A DNA stretch of 9,718 nucleotides from Candidatus Parcubacteria bacterium. Its GTDB lineage: Bacteria; Patescibacteriota; Minisyncoccia; Phycocordibacterales; GCA-2747955. The notes under the pieces were generated by a model. That model was not told the origin of the DNA. It was given only the letters and a program-made list of their open reading frames with translations, and did not search any database. Positions within the stretch are counted from its first letter, which is position 1, and the number at the start of each line of letters is the position of its first letter. Position numbers and translations under genes: made by a program. Positions 1-8,559 of the stretch are shown in pieces. The DNA is taken from NCBI GenBank assembly GCA_027039745.1, contig JALUMP010000072.1:1-9718 (forward strand), written 5' to 3'.

Positions 1-1040
1 TTTTCTATATAATTTCCACTACTTGTTAGTTTGCCTTGTTTGGTTAAAGAAATGGTTTTGTTGTTGGTAAATTTTTTTGAAATGTTTAATTGAATATTTT
101 CTTGGACTTTATTGTTGTTTGTAAAATCTCCATTGATATTAAAGACTCCACTGTTGTATCCTGTTTGTGTAATTGTTCCGTTGTTTATTAAATCTCCATT
201 GATATTACAGGGTTTTGTTCTGTCTGAAGCAGTAAAGGTTTGATTGTTTGTAATGATTAATGGTTCTTGTGTGGTTAAGTTTAAACCATTACAATTGAAA
301 TAGTTAAGGTTTGGTAAGAGTAAACTCTTTGTTTCAATGGTTTTTAATGATAAATCGTTTGGTGTTTGAATGATTAAATAAGTATTGTTTCCTTTAAATT
401 TTCTGATTCTTTTATCTTTTTTAATTACTAACGTATTTTCTAAACCCAAAAACTCTATTGTATTGTCATTGTAATTAAAACCAAAATAATTTGTCTCTAC
501 TGTTAGGTTAGGGTTGATAAACTCTATACTTCCTGTTCCTTTCAGACTTTCTGTATTTAAATTCTGATCTATTTTTATGTTTACATTACTCAATGATATA
601 TCAGATGGTGTTTGTCCTGTAATTTTTCTTAAATTATTGTTTTTGTATAAAATGATTTCCTTTGAATTTCCATTGTTTTCTATGTTTTTTCCTACTTTAA
701 TATCTAAATCAATATCTCCATTATTTATTAAGTTTTCTGATATTTCTAAAATAGCATTGTCGGTTTTTGTTAATTTTCCTGTATTTGTAACATTTAGATT
801 TTTTACTTTATATGTAATTCCTGCACCAAGACTTCCTGCAAGTTTTATATTACTATTTATTATTACATCATCATTTTCTGTAGGGATTGTGTTTTCTACT
901 CAAGTGTTTGGAGAATTTCAATTTCCACCTGTGGGAGTTGAGGTTAGGGTGGAGGCGTGGGAGAAGAGGGGGGTTGTGAAAAAAATGGTAATGAAAACTA
1001 ATGTTAAAAATCTTTTTATTTTGCAGTTTAATGTTTTCAT
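1..1040 (-). CDS. Secreted beta-helix-like surface protein, N-terminal part (3' end outside window)
   Basis: About 346 residues are visible and no stop occurs before the window edge. Residues 1-29 form a signal peptide: basic start (KIKR), hydrophobic core, and a likely cut after S-H-A29. Next comes a GGNWNSPNTW motif followed by a P-T-E-N-D-D-V-I-I stretch, the opening typical of many secreted beta-helix or adhesin-like proteins (pattern GNW..P.TW....P..ND.V.I). Both tryptophans, codons 41 and 47, are TGA (918-920 and 900-902). The rest is rich in Asn, Thr, Ile and Gly with repeated rungs such as NINGDLINNGTI and NINGDFTNNN, 22 residues apart, as expected of a parallel beta-helix. It probably sits on or outside the cell surface, perhaps in attachment to a host cell; that role is inference. 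Read with UGA as stop, the gene would be cut to 40 codons and easily missed. It lies 52 bases behind the methyltransferase gene; I could not identify its own promoter. Confidence 0.8.
124..207 (-). repeat. Near-identical beta-helix rung repeat within the surface protein gene
   Basis: The same stretch of about 17 bases, encoding N-I-N-G-D followed by Leu or Phe, occurs at about 124-140 and 190-207. The copies are 66 bases (22 codons) apart and both continue into an Asn-rich turn (INNG, TNNN). More diverged versions (LINNGDID, KNIENNG) lie nearer the N-terminus. The period fits one coil of a parallel beta-helix. The nucleotide identity suggests fairly recent duplication of a rung. Confidence 0.6.
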
Positions 1041-1092
1041 AATTTTTTAATTAAGAATGTTTGAAAACAACAGGTAATTTAAAAATTAACAA

Positions 1093-1626
1093 TTATTTCT
1101 TTCTAAAAACTAAAGCATAATGATAATTTCCAGATTCGATTCTTCGTTCTAAATCCATATGGTTTTTTTTAAATAAAGTTAAAGCGTCAGTTTCTGAAAA
1201 AACTAAATCCTTACTTGGTCCAAGCCCATAAAAAGCATCTCTCCACTCTATAAACAAAACTCTTCCGTTAGGTTTCAAAATTCTATAAGCCTCTTTTGTT
1301 ACAGTCACCTTGTCTTCAAGTTGAAAAAACAATGATGAGATTAGAACAAAATCAACGGATTCATCTGCAAGTTTAGTGGATTTTTCTTGCTCTAAATCAG
1401 TATGTAAAAACTTTACGTTTGTAATTCCTTCTTCTTCAAATTCTCTTTGAACTCTGTTTAAAACATCTATCTGGATATCAAAAGCGTAAACTTCTCCCAA
1501 CAGGCCAACTTCTTTTGATAATAACTTTAAATACGCCCCTGTTCCAAAACCAAAATCTGCGACAAAATTTGACTCTCCGACAACAACATCTGCTATAATT
1601 TTTTGTGGATTTATAAAACTACTCAT
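1093..1626 (-). CDS. Class I SAM-dependent methyltransferase (UbiE/arsenite-methyltransferase-like)
   Basis: A complete 177-residue protein ending in TAA. Motif I is VADFGFGTG (residues 22-30), the S-adenosylmethionine-binding loop. D50 (YAFDIQ) is the usual acidic residue binding the ribose, and D77 (HTDLE) sits in the adenine-side motif. VDFVLISSLFFQLEDK and EAYRILKPNGRVLFIEW (about 91-128) are the motif IV and V regions of Methyltransf_11/31-type enzymes. The C-terminal GNYHYALVFRK matches a version I recognise from many CPR genomes. The substrate cannot be read from the sequence; small-molecule, quinone-like or protein targets are all possible. It is the only gene in the window with no in-frame TGA; its single Trp, W128, is TGG. 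The ATG at 1626 is supported by a TACAAT box 9 bases upstream, which implies an almost leaderless message. Confidence 0.85.
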   Translation of the reverse strand: MSSFINPQKIIADVVVGESNFVADFGFGTGAYLKLLSKEVGLLGEVYAFDIQIDVLNRVQREFEEEGITNVKFLHTDLEQEKSTKLADESVDFVLISSLFFQLEDKVTVTKEAYRILKPNGRVLFIEWRDAFYGLGPSKDLVFSETDALTLFKKNHMDLERRIESGNYHYALVFRKK

Positions 1627-1635
1627 AATACATTT

Positions 1636-1644
1636 ATTGTATCA
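1636..1644 (-). promoter_or_regulatory. Extended -10 promoter for the methyltransferase gene
   Basis: On the minus strand the sequence reads TGATACAAT, an extended -10 box (TG-n-TACAAT). The -35 is weak (TTAGTA, 16 bases upstream). Only 9 bases separate the box from the ATG at 1626, so transcription should begin within a few bases of the start codon. No Shine-Dalgarno fits in that space. Confidence 0.55.
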
Positions 1645-1721
1645 CAAAATCTTTAACTACTAAGTCTTATTTGGGATATTTTGAACTTAAAAAACTCTAA
1701 ATGATAAATAAAGAAATAAAA

Positions 1722-1845
1722 CTAGAGCATCAAAAACTGAGGCACTACTTCGTTAAATCAAAAAAAAATAATACTCAATGATTTATACATCTCGTGTTAT
1801 TTTTTTTGATTTGCCTTGTATTGCACTCAGTTTTTGATGCTCTAG
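1722..1845 (-). terminator. Large imperfect hairpin directly behind gyrA (likely terminator; MITE-like element possible)
   Basis: Arms 1722-1741 and 1826-1845 are a perfect 20-bp inverted repeat. Three more pairs (1742-1744 with 1822-1824) follow across a one-base bulge. After a symmetric internal loop of about 10 bases per side, an inner stem pairs 1755-1771 with 1797-1812 (16 bp, one bulge), leaving a 25-base apical loop. The outer arm begins at the base immediately after the gyrA TAG. On the gyrA strand the hairpin is followed by a T-rich run (TTTTATTTCTTTATTTATC), which supports intrinsic termination. At 124 bp it is far longer than a normal terminator, so a small inverted-repeat element that now serves as terminator is an alternative. 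I found no convincing target-site duplication and no second copy in the window. Confidence 0.6.
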
Positions 1846-4314
1846 CTAAAAACGAACAAAAGTAACAATAGCATCATCACTATTTTTTAATTTCATCACT
1901 CTTACACCTTGTGTATCTCTTCCAAGAGTTGGAATAGAATCCAAAGAAGTTCTTAAAACTTGTGAATCACCAGACATAACAATAGTTTCTGTATGGTCTT
2001 TCAATACCACCCTAGCCCCAACCAAAGCTCCTGTTTTCTTTGTAACCTTTACAGCCTTAATCCCAGACCCTCCTCTTTTTTGTGTTTTAAATTCTGTTAC
2101 TTTTGTTTGTTTTCCATAACCATTTTCTGTAATAACAAATATTTTAGCTATATCCTTTTCTTCTTCAGGAATAATAGATAATGAAACAATTTTATCGTCT
2201 TTTGATAACCTCATACCTCTTACTCCGCCTGCAGTTCTACCCATTTCTCTCAGATCAGAAGCATTAAAGTGGATACCTTTCCCATTATATGAAGTTAAAA
2301 TCACAGAATCTTTTTCATTTATAAATCTTGCATCTATAAGTTCATCCCCCTCTTTTAAATTAACAGCAATTAATCCATTAGCACGAACCTCAAAAAAAGC
2401 CTTTGCGCTTGTTTTCTTAACTGTTCCATTTTTTGTAACCATAAGTAAAGAATCAGCTGATTCTTTCATACTTTTACCTAACGCAACCACTGAAGTAATG
2501 GTTTCATTTTCTTCTAAAGGTAAAAAATTAGCTATAAATTTTCCTTTTGTTGCTCTTTTTCCTTCTGGTAATTCATACATTTTTACTCTATATACCTTTC
2601 CTTTTGTAGAGAAAAATAAAATATCAGAATGAGTATTTGCAGTTATAAATTCTCATATCACATCTCCATCTTTAGTGCTTAAGTCAACCACCCCTTTACC
2701 TCCTCTTTTTTGCGATTTAAATTCATTAGGATTTGTCCTTTTTAAATATCCCCCTTTTGTTAAAACCAAAGTAGAAGCTTCATTTGGAATTAAGTCTTCT
2801 GCTTTGAAATCACCCACAGCAGTTGGCATAACAAGAGTTCTACGCTCATTATTATAACTCTCTTTCACTTCTGCCAATTGTTCTTTTATAATATTTAAAA
2901 TTCTTTTTGGTTTTTTTAAAATATCTTTAAGGTCTTTTATAATTTTCAGAAGTTCCTTCAATTCATCTTCTATCTTTTTTCTTTCTAAATTAGCCAACTT
3001 CTGTAATTTCATATCTAAAATAGCCTGAGCCTGAATATCTGAAAATTTAAACTTTTTTATTAAATTTGCTTTAGCTTCAGCGACATCTTTAGATTTTTTA
3101 ATCAATTTTATAACTTCATCAATATTATCCAAAGCCTTTTTTAAACCTTCTAAGATATGGGCTCTAGCTTCGGCCTTTTTTAAATCAAACTCTGTAGCTC
3201 TCTTTACAACATCTTTTCTATGTAAAATAAACTCTTCTAAAATATCTTTCAAATTTAAAGTTTTAGGCACACCATCAACCAAAGCCACCATATTAAAATT
3301 AAATTTTTCTTCAAGTTGAGTATTTTTATACAAAACATTCAATATTTTTTGAGCAAAAGCCCCTCTTTTTAATTCAACTACTACACGAATATCTGTAGTA
3401 GACTCATCTCTAAGATCTTTAAGTCCAACTAATTTTTTGTCTCTAAATAAAGCTGCTATTTTTTCTACCATCGCTGCTTTATTTACACGAAAAGGAATAG
3501 AAGTAATAACAATTTGACTACCTCCACCTTTTGTTTCCTCAATTTCTGCTACTCCTCTTGCAACAACCCCACCCCTACCAGTTTCATAAGCAATTTCAAT
3601 ATCTTTCTTATTAAAAATAACCCCTCCTAATGGAAAATCTGGACCTTTGATGTGTTGTAGTAAATCTTTAACAGTAGCTTTTGGATTATCAATAAGCTCA
3701 ACAGTTGCATCCATAACTTCCCCTAAATTATGAGGAGGAATATTTGTTGCCATACCAACTGCAATACCCAAAGTTCCATTTAAAAGTAAGTTTGGTACAC
3801 GAGTAGGAAAAACTCTTGGTTCTGTCATACTACCATCAAAATTTGGAATAAAATCAACAGTCTCTTTTTCAATATCAGCCAACAGGCCAGCTGATATTTT
3901 TTGCATTTTAGCTTCTGTATACCTATATGCAGCTGGTGAATCTCCATCAACAGACCCGAAGTTACCCTGTCCTCATACTAAAGGATACCGATAAGTAAAA
4001 CTTTGAGCCATACCAACCATTGTATTATAAACAGCAACATCACCATGTGGATGATACTTACCAATCACATCACCAACAACACGTGCCGACTTCATAAATT
4101 TTGCAGAAGCTGTTAAAGAATTTTTATGCATAGCATAAATGATTCTTCGGTGCACAGGCTTCATCCCATCTCTTACATCTGGTAAAGCACGATCCGTAAT
4201 AACAGACATAGCGTAATCAATATAAGCTTTTCTCATCGTCTCAACAATTGGAGAATTTATGATTTTTTCTCCAGAAATATTTTGTATATATTTTTCCTCT
4301 TTTTTTTCAGTCAT
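1846..4314 (-). CDS. gyrA: DNA gyrase subunit A (two in-frame UGA codons read as Trp)
   Basis: GyrA is the breakage-reunion subunit of gyrase, working as A2B2 to introduce negative supercoils. The 822-residue protein is close to the family length. The winged-helix DNA-cleavage domain holds RALPDVRDGMKPVHRRI (residues 42-58), HPHGD (88-92) and the catalytic tyrosine Y132 in AAYRYTEAKM. Tower and coiled-coil regions follow to about residue 500. The GyrA box QKRGGKG (535-541) separates it from ParC and indicates DNA wrapping; the beta-pinwheel ends at IVTFVRF with no acidic tail. TGA occurs at codon 114 (LV-W-GQGNFGS, 3973-3975) and codon 554 (DVI-W-EFITANTH, 2653-2655), and both sides of each are clear GyrA sequence in one frame. 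Stop is TAG. The positions of E. coli Ser83 and Asp87 are V93 and N97. The start lies 3 bases after the MBL-fold gene, so the two are co-transcribed. No Shine-Dalgarno is visible. gyrB is not in the window. Confidence 0.95.
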
Positions 4315-4317
4315 GTT

Positions 4318-4947
4318 TTATACTATTTTTAAATCAATAATCCGTGTTTGTCCTTCATCTGGTAAATCTGTTTTTTTAATTGTTAACTTATCCATCTTTT
4401 CTACTTCTACCCCAACAGCCTTTGCAAATTCTTCCACGTCAGATTGTTGTGAATAAAAAATAGGAATAACAATTTTAGGAGAAAATTGTTTTAAAAGTTT
4501 AGCTGCATCTTTTGGGGCAAAAGCGTCTCCTCCACCTATTGGTACAAAAAAAATATCAGCTTTTGAAAATTCATCAAATGCATCATCAGAAAAACCTTCT
4601 CAAGAATCAATAGGACCAAACAACGCAATATTTAAATTATCAAATAAAATAGTATAAGACGTTATCATTTCATCTACTCCTTCAAACTTATGTTTAATAC
4701 CGTAACCTTTTACAAAAATATCATTAATTTCATACTCCCCCGCTCCTCTTACAATGAATGGTATTTTATCTTTAAAACCAACCTCACTATAACCATTAAA
4801 ATCAGGATGATACAAGGAAGAAAGCACTAAGTCAGACCCAAATTTTGTTGTTTTTTGCTTTGAATTTTTAGAGATTGGATTAAAAGCAATTGTTTTACTT
4901 CCTAATACAAATTTAAAAAAAGTATCTCCATGTCTAGTTATTATCAT
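4318..4947 (-). CDS. MBL-fold protein (COG2220/UlaG-like) with degenerate metal site
   Basis: A 209-residue metallo-beta-lactamase-fold protein, complete and ending in TAA; codon 116 is TGA (4600-4602). The fold is shown by MIITRHGDTFFKF at the start, FNPISK (22-27), GAGEYEI (68-74) and VPIGGGDAFAPKDAAKLL (135-152). The metal-binding residues are mostly gone. The HxHxDH motif reads L45-Y-H47-P-D49-F50, the usual later HLGD region reads LFGPIDS (109-115), and the C-terminal IPMH reads IPIF (F164). Hydrolase activity is therefore doubtful. From memory, an HPDFNG variant is a recurrent CPR subfamily, so this looks like an ancient change and not decay. The role is unknown. It is first in an operon with gyrA. 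The ATG at 4947 fits the family N-terminus and lies 7 bases from a TATAAT box, implying a leaderless mRNA. Confidence 0.8.
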
Positions 4948-4954
4948 ATTGCTT

Positions 4955-4982
4955 ATTATATCAAAAAATGGCTTAAATTCAA
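4955..4982 (-). promoter_or_regulatory. Promoter of the MBL-fold/gyrA operon
   Basis: On the minus strand TTGAAT (4977-4982) and a perfect TATAAT (4955-4960) are separated by 16 bases, a good sigma-70-type promoter. The ATG at 4947 starts 7 bases past the -10 box, so the transcript should begin at or next to the start codon. Confidence 0.7.
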
Positions 4983-5005
4983 TGTTTAGTGATTATGTTA
5001 TAATG

Positions 5006-6103
5006 CTAAAATAACCCAAAACCTTTTTTTTCATTTTTATTTTTTTGAGGGAAAAAATCAATATTTTCGTTATTTTGTCCTGTTATATTATTTTTCAAAA
5101 ACTTTACCGAAATAGTATTTTCAGAAGATTGCAAAATTCTTCTTGGGCTCTTAACTCTTAAAAAAAGATTCACTTGTTCTACAAACGCACTTAAACTATT
5201 AGAAAGTATTATCGTAAATGGTTTTCCAATTACTGATTCGGCTTCTTTTCCATTTATTTTTCAAGTAACATTTGACTCATAAACTAAATTATTCATAAAA
5301 TACGGCACTGCCATTATTTTTGCATCTAATGTTGGAGAAATAATATCTGGATTATTTATATTTTTAAAAGAGAAAGGTAAATTAGAATTAATTAAATAAA
5401 AATCAACTTCTGTTCTATGTGGTTCAAAATGCAAAGTTTTTTTTGCAATAACCCTACCTCCAGGTGTATATACCTTTACTGTAATATCTGTTTTTCTTGG
5501 ATATGCATTTAATCTACTAATATAATATGTTCTTTTGCCATAACCAGAATTTTCTGGATCAATCTCAAAATTAACATATCACTGATATATTAAATTAGCC
5601 GGATCAATTCTTTTTTGATTTTCATCTACCATATCTGCAAAAGCAAAAATTCTTAATTCAGAATCGGACAAAGCAATTGATTTCCCTAAATAACCAATTG
5701 GTCTATAAGGTTTTATAATTTCATAAGTAAGAAAAACTTCTGCGGGAATAACTTTTATTATCTTTGTTTTAATTTCCCCATTATATTTTTTTATTACTAA
5801 CTTTATTTCAGATTTTTGACCAATACCTTTTGTCTTAAATGTAATATTGTGTAATCCAATCTGTTTATCAACCAATTTACCATCCAAAAAATAAGAAACT
5901 TCAGAACTATCAAGATCAAAGTAATTACTTTTTAATTCAATATTTACATGTTCATATGCCCCTGGATAATTAGGTAACATAGTATATTTTAACTCATCAT
6001 CTTGGAAATAACCTTGTGCAAATATAAAATGAAGTGGAGACAAAAGAGCAAAAATAAAAAACAATATAAATTTGTAAAAAATCCCTCTACTAACTAAATT
6101 CAT
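5006..6103 (-). CDS. Secreted Ig-like-domain protein of CPR type (two in-frame UGA codons)
   Basis: A 365-residue exported protein ending in TAG. Residues 1-29 form a signal peptide (FYKFILFFIFALLSPLHFIFA, listed in parts: basic RGIFYK then a hydrophobic core), with a likely cut after A29. The mature part has two or three beta-sandwich-like segments: a domain at about 35-120 (YFLDGKLVD..IGLHNITFKTKGIG), a middle domain with LIYQ-W-YVN and SGYGK (about 171-188), and a third with NVT-W-KINGK (277-286). TGA codons are 175 (5579-5581) and 281 (5261-5263), both where Ig/PKD-like domains normally carry Trp. No transmembrane segment or sorting motif is visible at the C-terminus, so it may be released or bound to the wall. 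I recognise the architecture (AEVFLTYE..KPYRPIGYLGKS) from conserved uncharacterised CPR proteins but know no function. It is divergent from infB. Confidence 0.75.
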
Positions 6104-6110
6104 ACTAATT

Positions 6111-6116
6111 ATTATA
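6111..6116 (-). promoter_or_regulatory. -10 box of the Ig-like protein gene
   Basis: A perfect TATAAT on the minus strand lies 7 bases before the ATG at 6103. The -35 is weak (TTAGTT, about 18 bases upstream). The spacing again predicts a leaderless transcript. Confidence 0.55.
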
Positions 6117-6180
6117 ACAAATTATTTAAAACAAAACTAATTTTACAATACTTAAACTAATCTCATTAATAAAAAGCTTT

Positions 6181-6210
6181 TTAGCCAAAAAAAGTTAAAT
6201 ATGTTATTAT
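6181..6210 (+). promoter_or_regulatory. Probable promoter of infB-fmt
   Basis: TTAGCC (6181-6186) and TATTAT (6205-6210) are separated by 18 bases; an overlapping TATAAG at 6208 is an alternative -10. The start codon at 6249 leaves a leader of about 30 bases. That leader has no Shine-Dalgarno at the usual distance; an AGGA at 6212 is too far upstream. Both -35 and -10 are imperfect. Confidence 0.4.
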
Positions 6211-6248
6211 AAGGAAAATTTATTAAGAAAACTAACTAAAAATAAGAT

Positions 6249-7751
6249 ATGACAAAAAAAAAGAAACAACCAGAAATCATAAAAAGAGCTCCTGTGGTAG
6301 TAGTTATGGGTCATATTGACCATGGAAAATCAACCCTTTTAGACTACATAAGGAAAGAAAATACAGTGGACACAGAATCTGGAGGGATTACTCAACATGT
6401 CTCTGCATATGAAGCACAACACAATGACCAATCTATCACTTTTATAGACACTCCAGGTCATGAAGCGTTTGCAAAAGCACGTTCTCGTGGAGCGAATATC
6501 GCAGACTTAGCTATCTTGGTGGTAGCTGCAGACGATGGGGTGTCTGCACAGACGATAGGAGCACTTGAATTTATCAAAAAATCAAAAATTCCATTTTTAG
6601 TTGCTATTAACAAAATAGATAAACCAAATGCAGATATTGAAAAAACAAAAATGTCCTTAATTGAACACGAAGTATATCTAGAAGGTATGGGAGGAGATAT
6701 CTCCTATATAGAAATTTCCGCACTAAAAGGAACAGGGATTAATCAACTCTTAGATACTTTATTGTTAATGAGTGATATGGAAGAATTTAAAACAGACAAA
6801 AATGCATACGGTAGTGGTTATGTTCTAGAATCAGAAATCGATACACAAAAAGGAATATCAGCAACATTAATTTTAAAAGAAGGCTCTATTTTATCTGGAC
6901 AATATATAGTTTCTGGTCTGTCTTCATCTCCCGTAAGAATCATGGAAAACTTCAAAGGTACACAAATAAAAAGTGCTACAGCTACAACACCAGTAAAAAT
7001 AATTGGATTCGATACTCCACCACAAGCTGGAGACTCTTTTTCTGTTTTTGAAAATAAAAAAGAAGCTTTACGATATATTCAAGAATTGAGAGAACTTCAA
7101 GATGATCAAGAAAAAAAGAAAAATCCAGAAATTTCAAAAAATAATAAAAATATTGTTTCTCTGGTTATAAAGGCAGATACTATTGGCTCATTAGATGCCA
7201 TTAGATATGAACTAAACAAAATAGAAAATGCTAGAACTGAATTTAAAATAGTCCATGCAAGTATTGGAAATATTGGAGAAACAGCCATAAGGTCTATTGG
7301 AAGCAACGAAAATTCAACTATCATCGGATTTCATGTTGACGTAGAAAACAAAGCAAAATTTTTAGCCGAAAATTTAAACATAGAAATTAAAATTTTTGAC
7401 ATCATTTACGAACTTGTTGATTATCTTGAAAAAAGACTAAAAAACTTAACACCAAAAGAAAAATTTGAAGAAATTGTGGGAGAAGCAAAGATACTAAAAG
7501 TTTTTTCTTGAACAAATAAAGGTGGTGTCATTGGCGGAGAAGTAATTTCTGGAAAAATTAAAAAGAATAATATCTTACACATTTACAGAAGAAATGAATT
7601 TATTGGTAAAGCAAATATAAAACAACTACAATCTGGTAAAAAAGACGTAGCAGAAGTCTCTGAAGAAACTCAATTTGGATTAAACATTACTTCAAAATTA
7701 GAAGTCGTGGATGGTGATATTATCAAATCAATAGAGATAGTAGAAAAATAA
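6249..7751 (+). CDS. infB: Translation initiation factor IF-2, short form (one in-frame UGA)
   Basis: IF-2 is the GTPase that brings fMet-tRNA to the 30S subunit and promotes 50S joining. The 500-residue protein begins almost directly at the G domain and lacks the long N-terminal region of E. coli IF-2 (about 890 residues). G motifs: G1 GHIDHGKS (21-28), G2 GGITQH (45-50), G3 DTPGH (67-71), G4 NKID (121-124), G5 SAL (157-159). Domain II, the EF-P-like third domain and the C-terminal fMet-tRNA-binding domain follow. TGA is codon 421 (7509-7511), in LKVFS-W-TNKGGVIGGEV. Downstream, QLQSGKKDVAEVSEETQFGL is C-terminal IF-2 sequence, so stopping at the TGA would remove the initiator-tRNA-binding domain. 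Trp at 421 is not a strongly conserved position and does not decide the reassignment. Stop is TAA; fmt follows after 9 bases. Confidence 0.95.
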
Positions 7752-7760
7752 TAAAATATT

Positions 7761-8558
7761 ATGAAATCTGTTTTTTTTGGAACACCAGAAATTTCTGTAG
7801 ATTTTTTAGAACAAACTAAAAAACTTGGTTTTTTATTTGATTTAATTATTACCAATCCAGACAAACCAAAAGGCCGTAAAAAAATACTTTCTCCAACATC
7901 GGTCAAAAGTTGAGCAATAAAAAATCATATAAAAATAATAACTCCAGAAAAAATAACAGATGAGTTTTTAGAACAAATTAAAAATTACGATCTATTTTTT
8001 GTCTTAGCCTATGGAAAAATTCTACCAAAAAAATTACTGAAGATTCCAAAATATGGAACTCTTAACTTACACCCTTCTTTGTTACCAAAATATAGAGGGC
8101 CTTCACCTATAATGTCAGCTATTTTAGATGACCAAAAACATACTGGAATCAGTTTAATGTTATTAGATGAAAAAATGGACCATGGTCCAATTTTAAAACA
8201 AAAAAAAATCAATATCCAAGAATGAGAAAAAAATAGAATCATAGAATATAATTTTGCAAAAGAAGGTGCATCTCTTTTTTTGAATATTTTAAAAGATATT
8301 AAAAATAAAAAAATACAACCAAAAAAACAAAATGATAATCAAGCGACATTCTGTTTTAAATTTACAAAAAAAGATATGGAGCTCTCTCTTCCACTTAATC
8401 AAAGAAAAAATTTTTTAAAATATTGTGCTTTTCCAAAACCTTTTTATTTTGATAAAAATAAAAAAAGAAATATCGTAACAGATGCCAAGTGAGAAAATAA
8501 TAAATTTATAATAAAAAAAATAATACCTGAAGGAAAAAAAGAACAAGAGTTTCTATAA
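7761..8558 (+). CDS. fmt: Methionyl-tRNA formyltransferase (three in-frame UGA codons)
   Basis: Fmt transfers a formyl group from 10-formyl-tetrahydrofolate to Met-tRNA, giving the initiator that IF-2 recognises. The 265-residue product is shorter than E. coli Fmt (about 315), mainly in the C-terminal domain. FFGTPEIS starts the N-terminal fold. The catalytic triad is visible as N102 and H104 in LNLHPSLLP and D140 in EKMDHGPIL. TGA codons are 51 (7911-7913, VKS-W-AIKN), 155 (8223-8225, NIQE-W-EKN) and 244 (8490-8492, TDAK-W-ENNKFII). Trp is usual at the first site in CPR Fmt (VKxWA) and typical near the second. Read with UGA as stop, the gene would be split into four pieces. Stop is TAA. It is cotranscribed with infB, has no visible Shine-Dalgarno, and ends one base from the convergent PBP gene. 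Confidence 0.92.
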
Positions 8559-8559
8559 C

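Noticed and set aside
577..1050. Plus-strand open frame of 157 codons
   Set aside because: It is a shadow of the minus-strand surface protein gene; its Phe/Ile-rich product has no recognisable family, whereas the opposite strand has a signal peptide and repeat rungs.
1722..1845. CRISPR or IS terminus
   Set aside because: There is only one inverted-repeat pair, no regularly spaced direct repeats, no transposase and no evident target-site duplication.
2653..4600. gyrA and neighbours as pseudogenes broken by premature stops
   Set aside because: Every interruption is TGA in an otherwise intact frame, with no frameshift and no TAA/TAG, across seven genes including essential ones. Reassignment explains all of them at once.
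4999..5004. Plus-strand TATAAT as a promoter
   Set aside because: It has an extended-like TG, but no plus-strand gene follows before infB more than 1.2 kb away, and it overlaps the 3' end of the Ig-like gene. Probably AT-rich chance.
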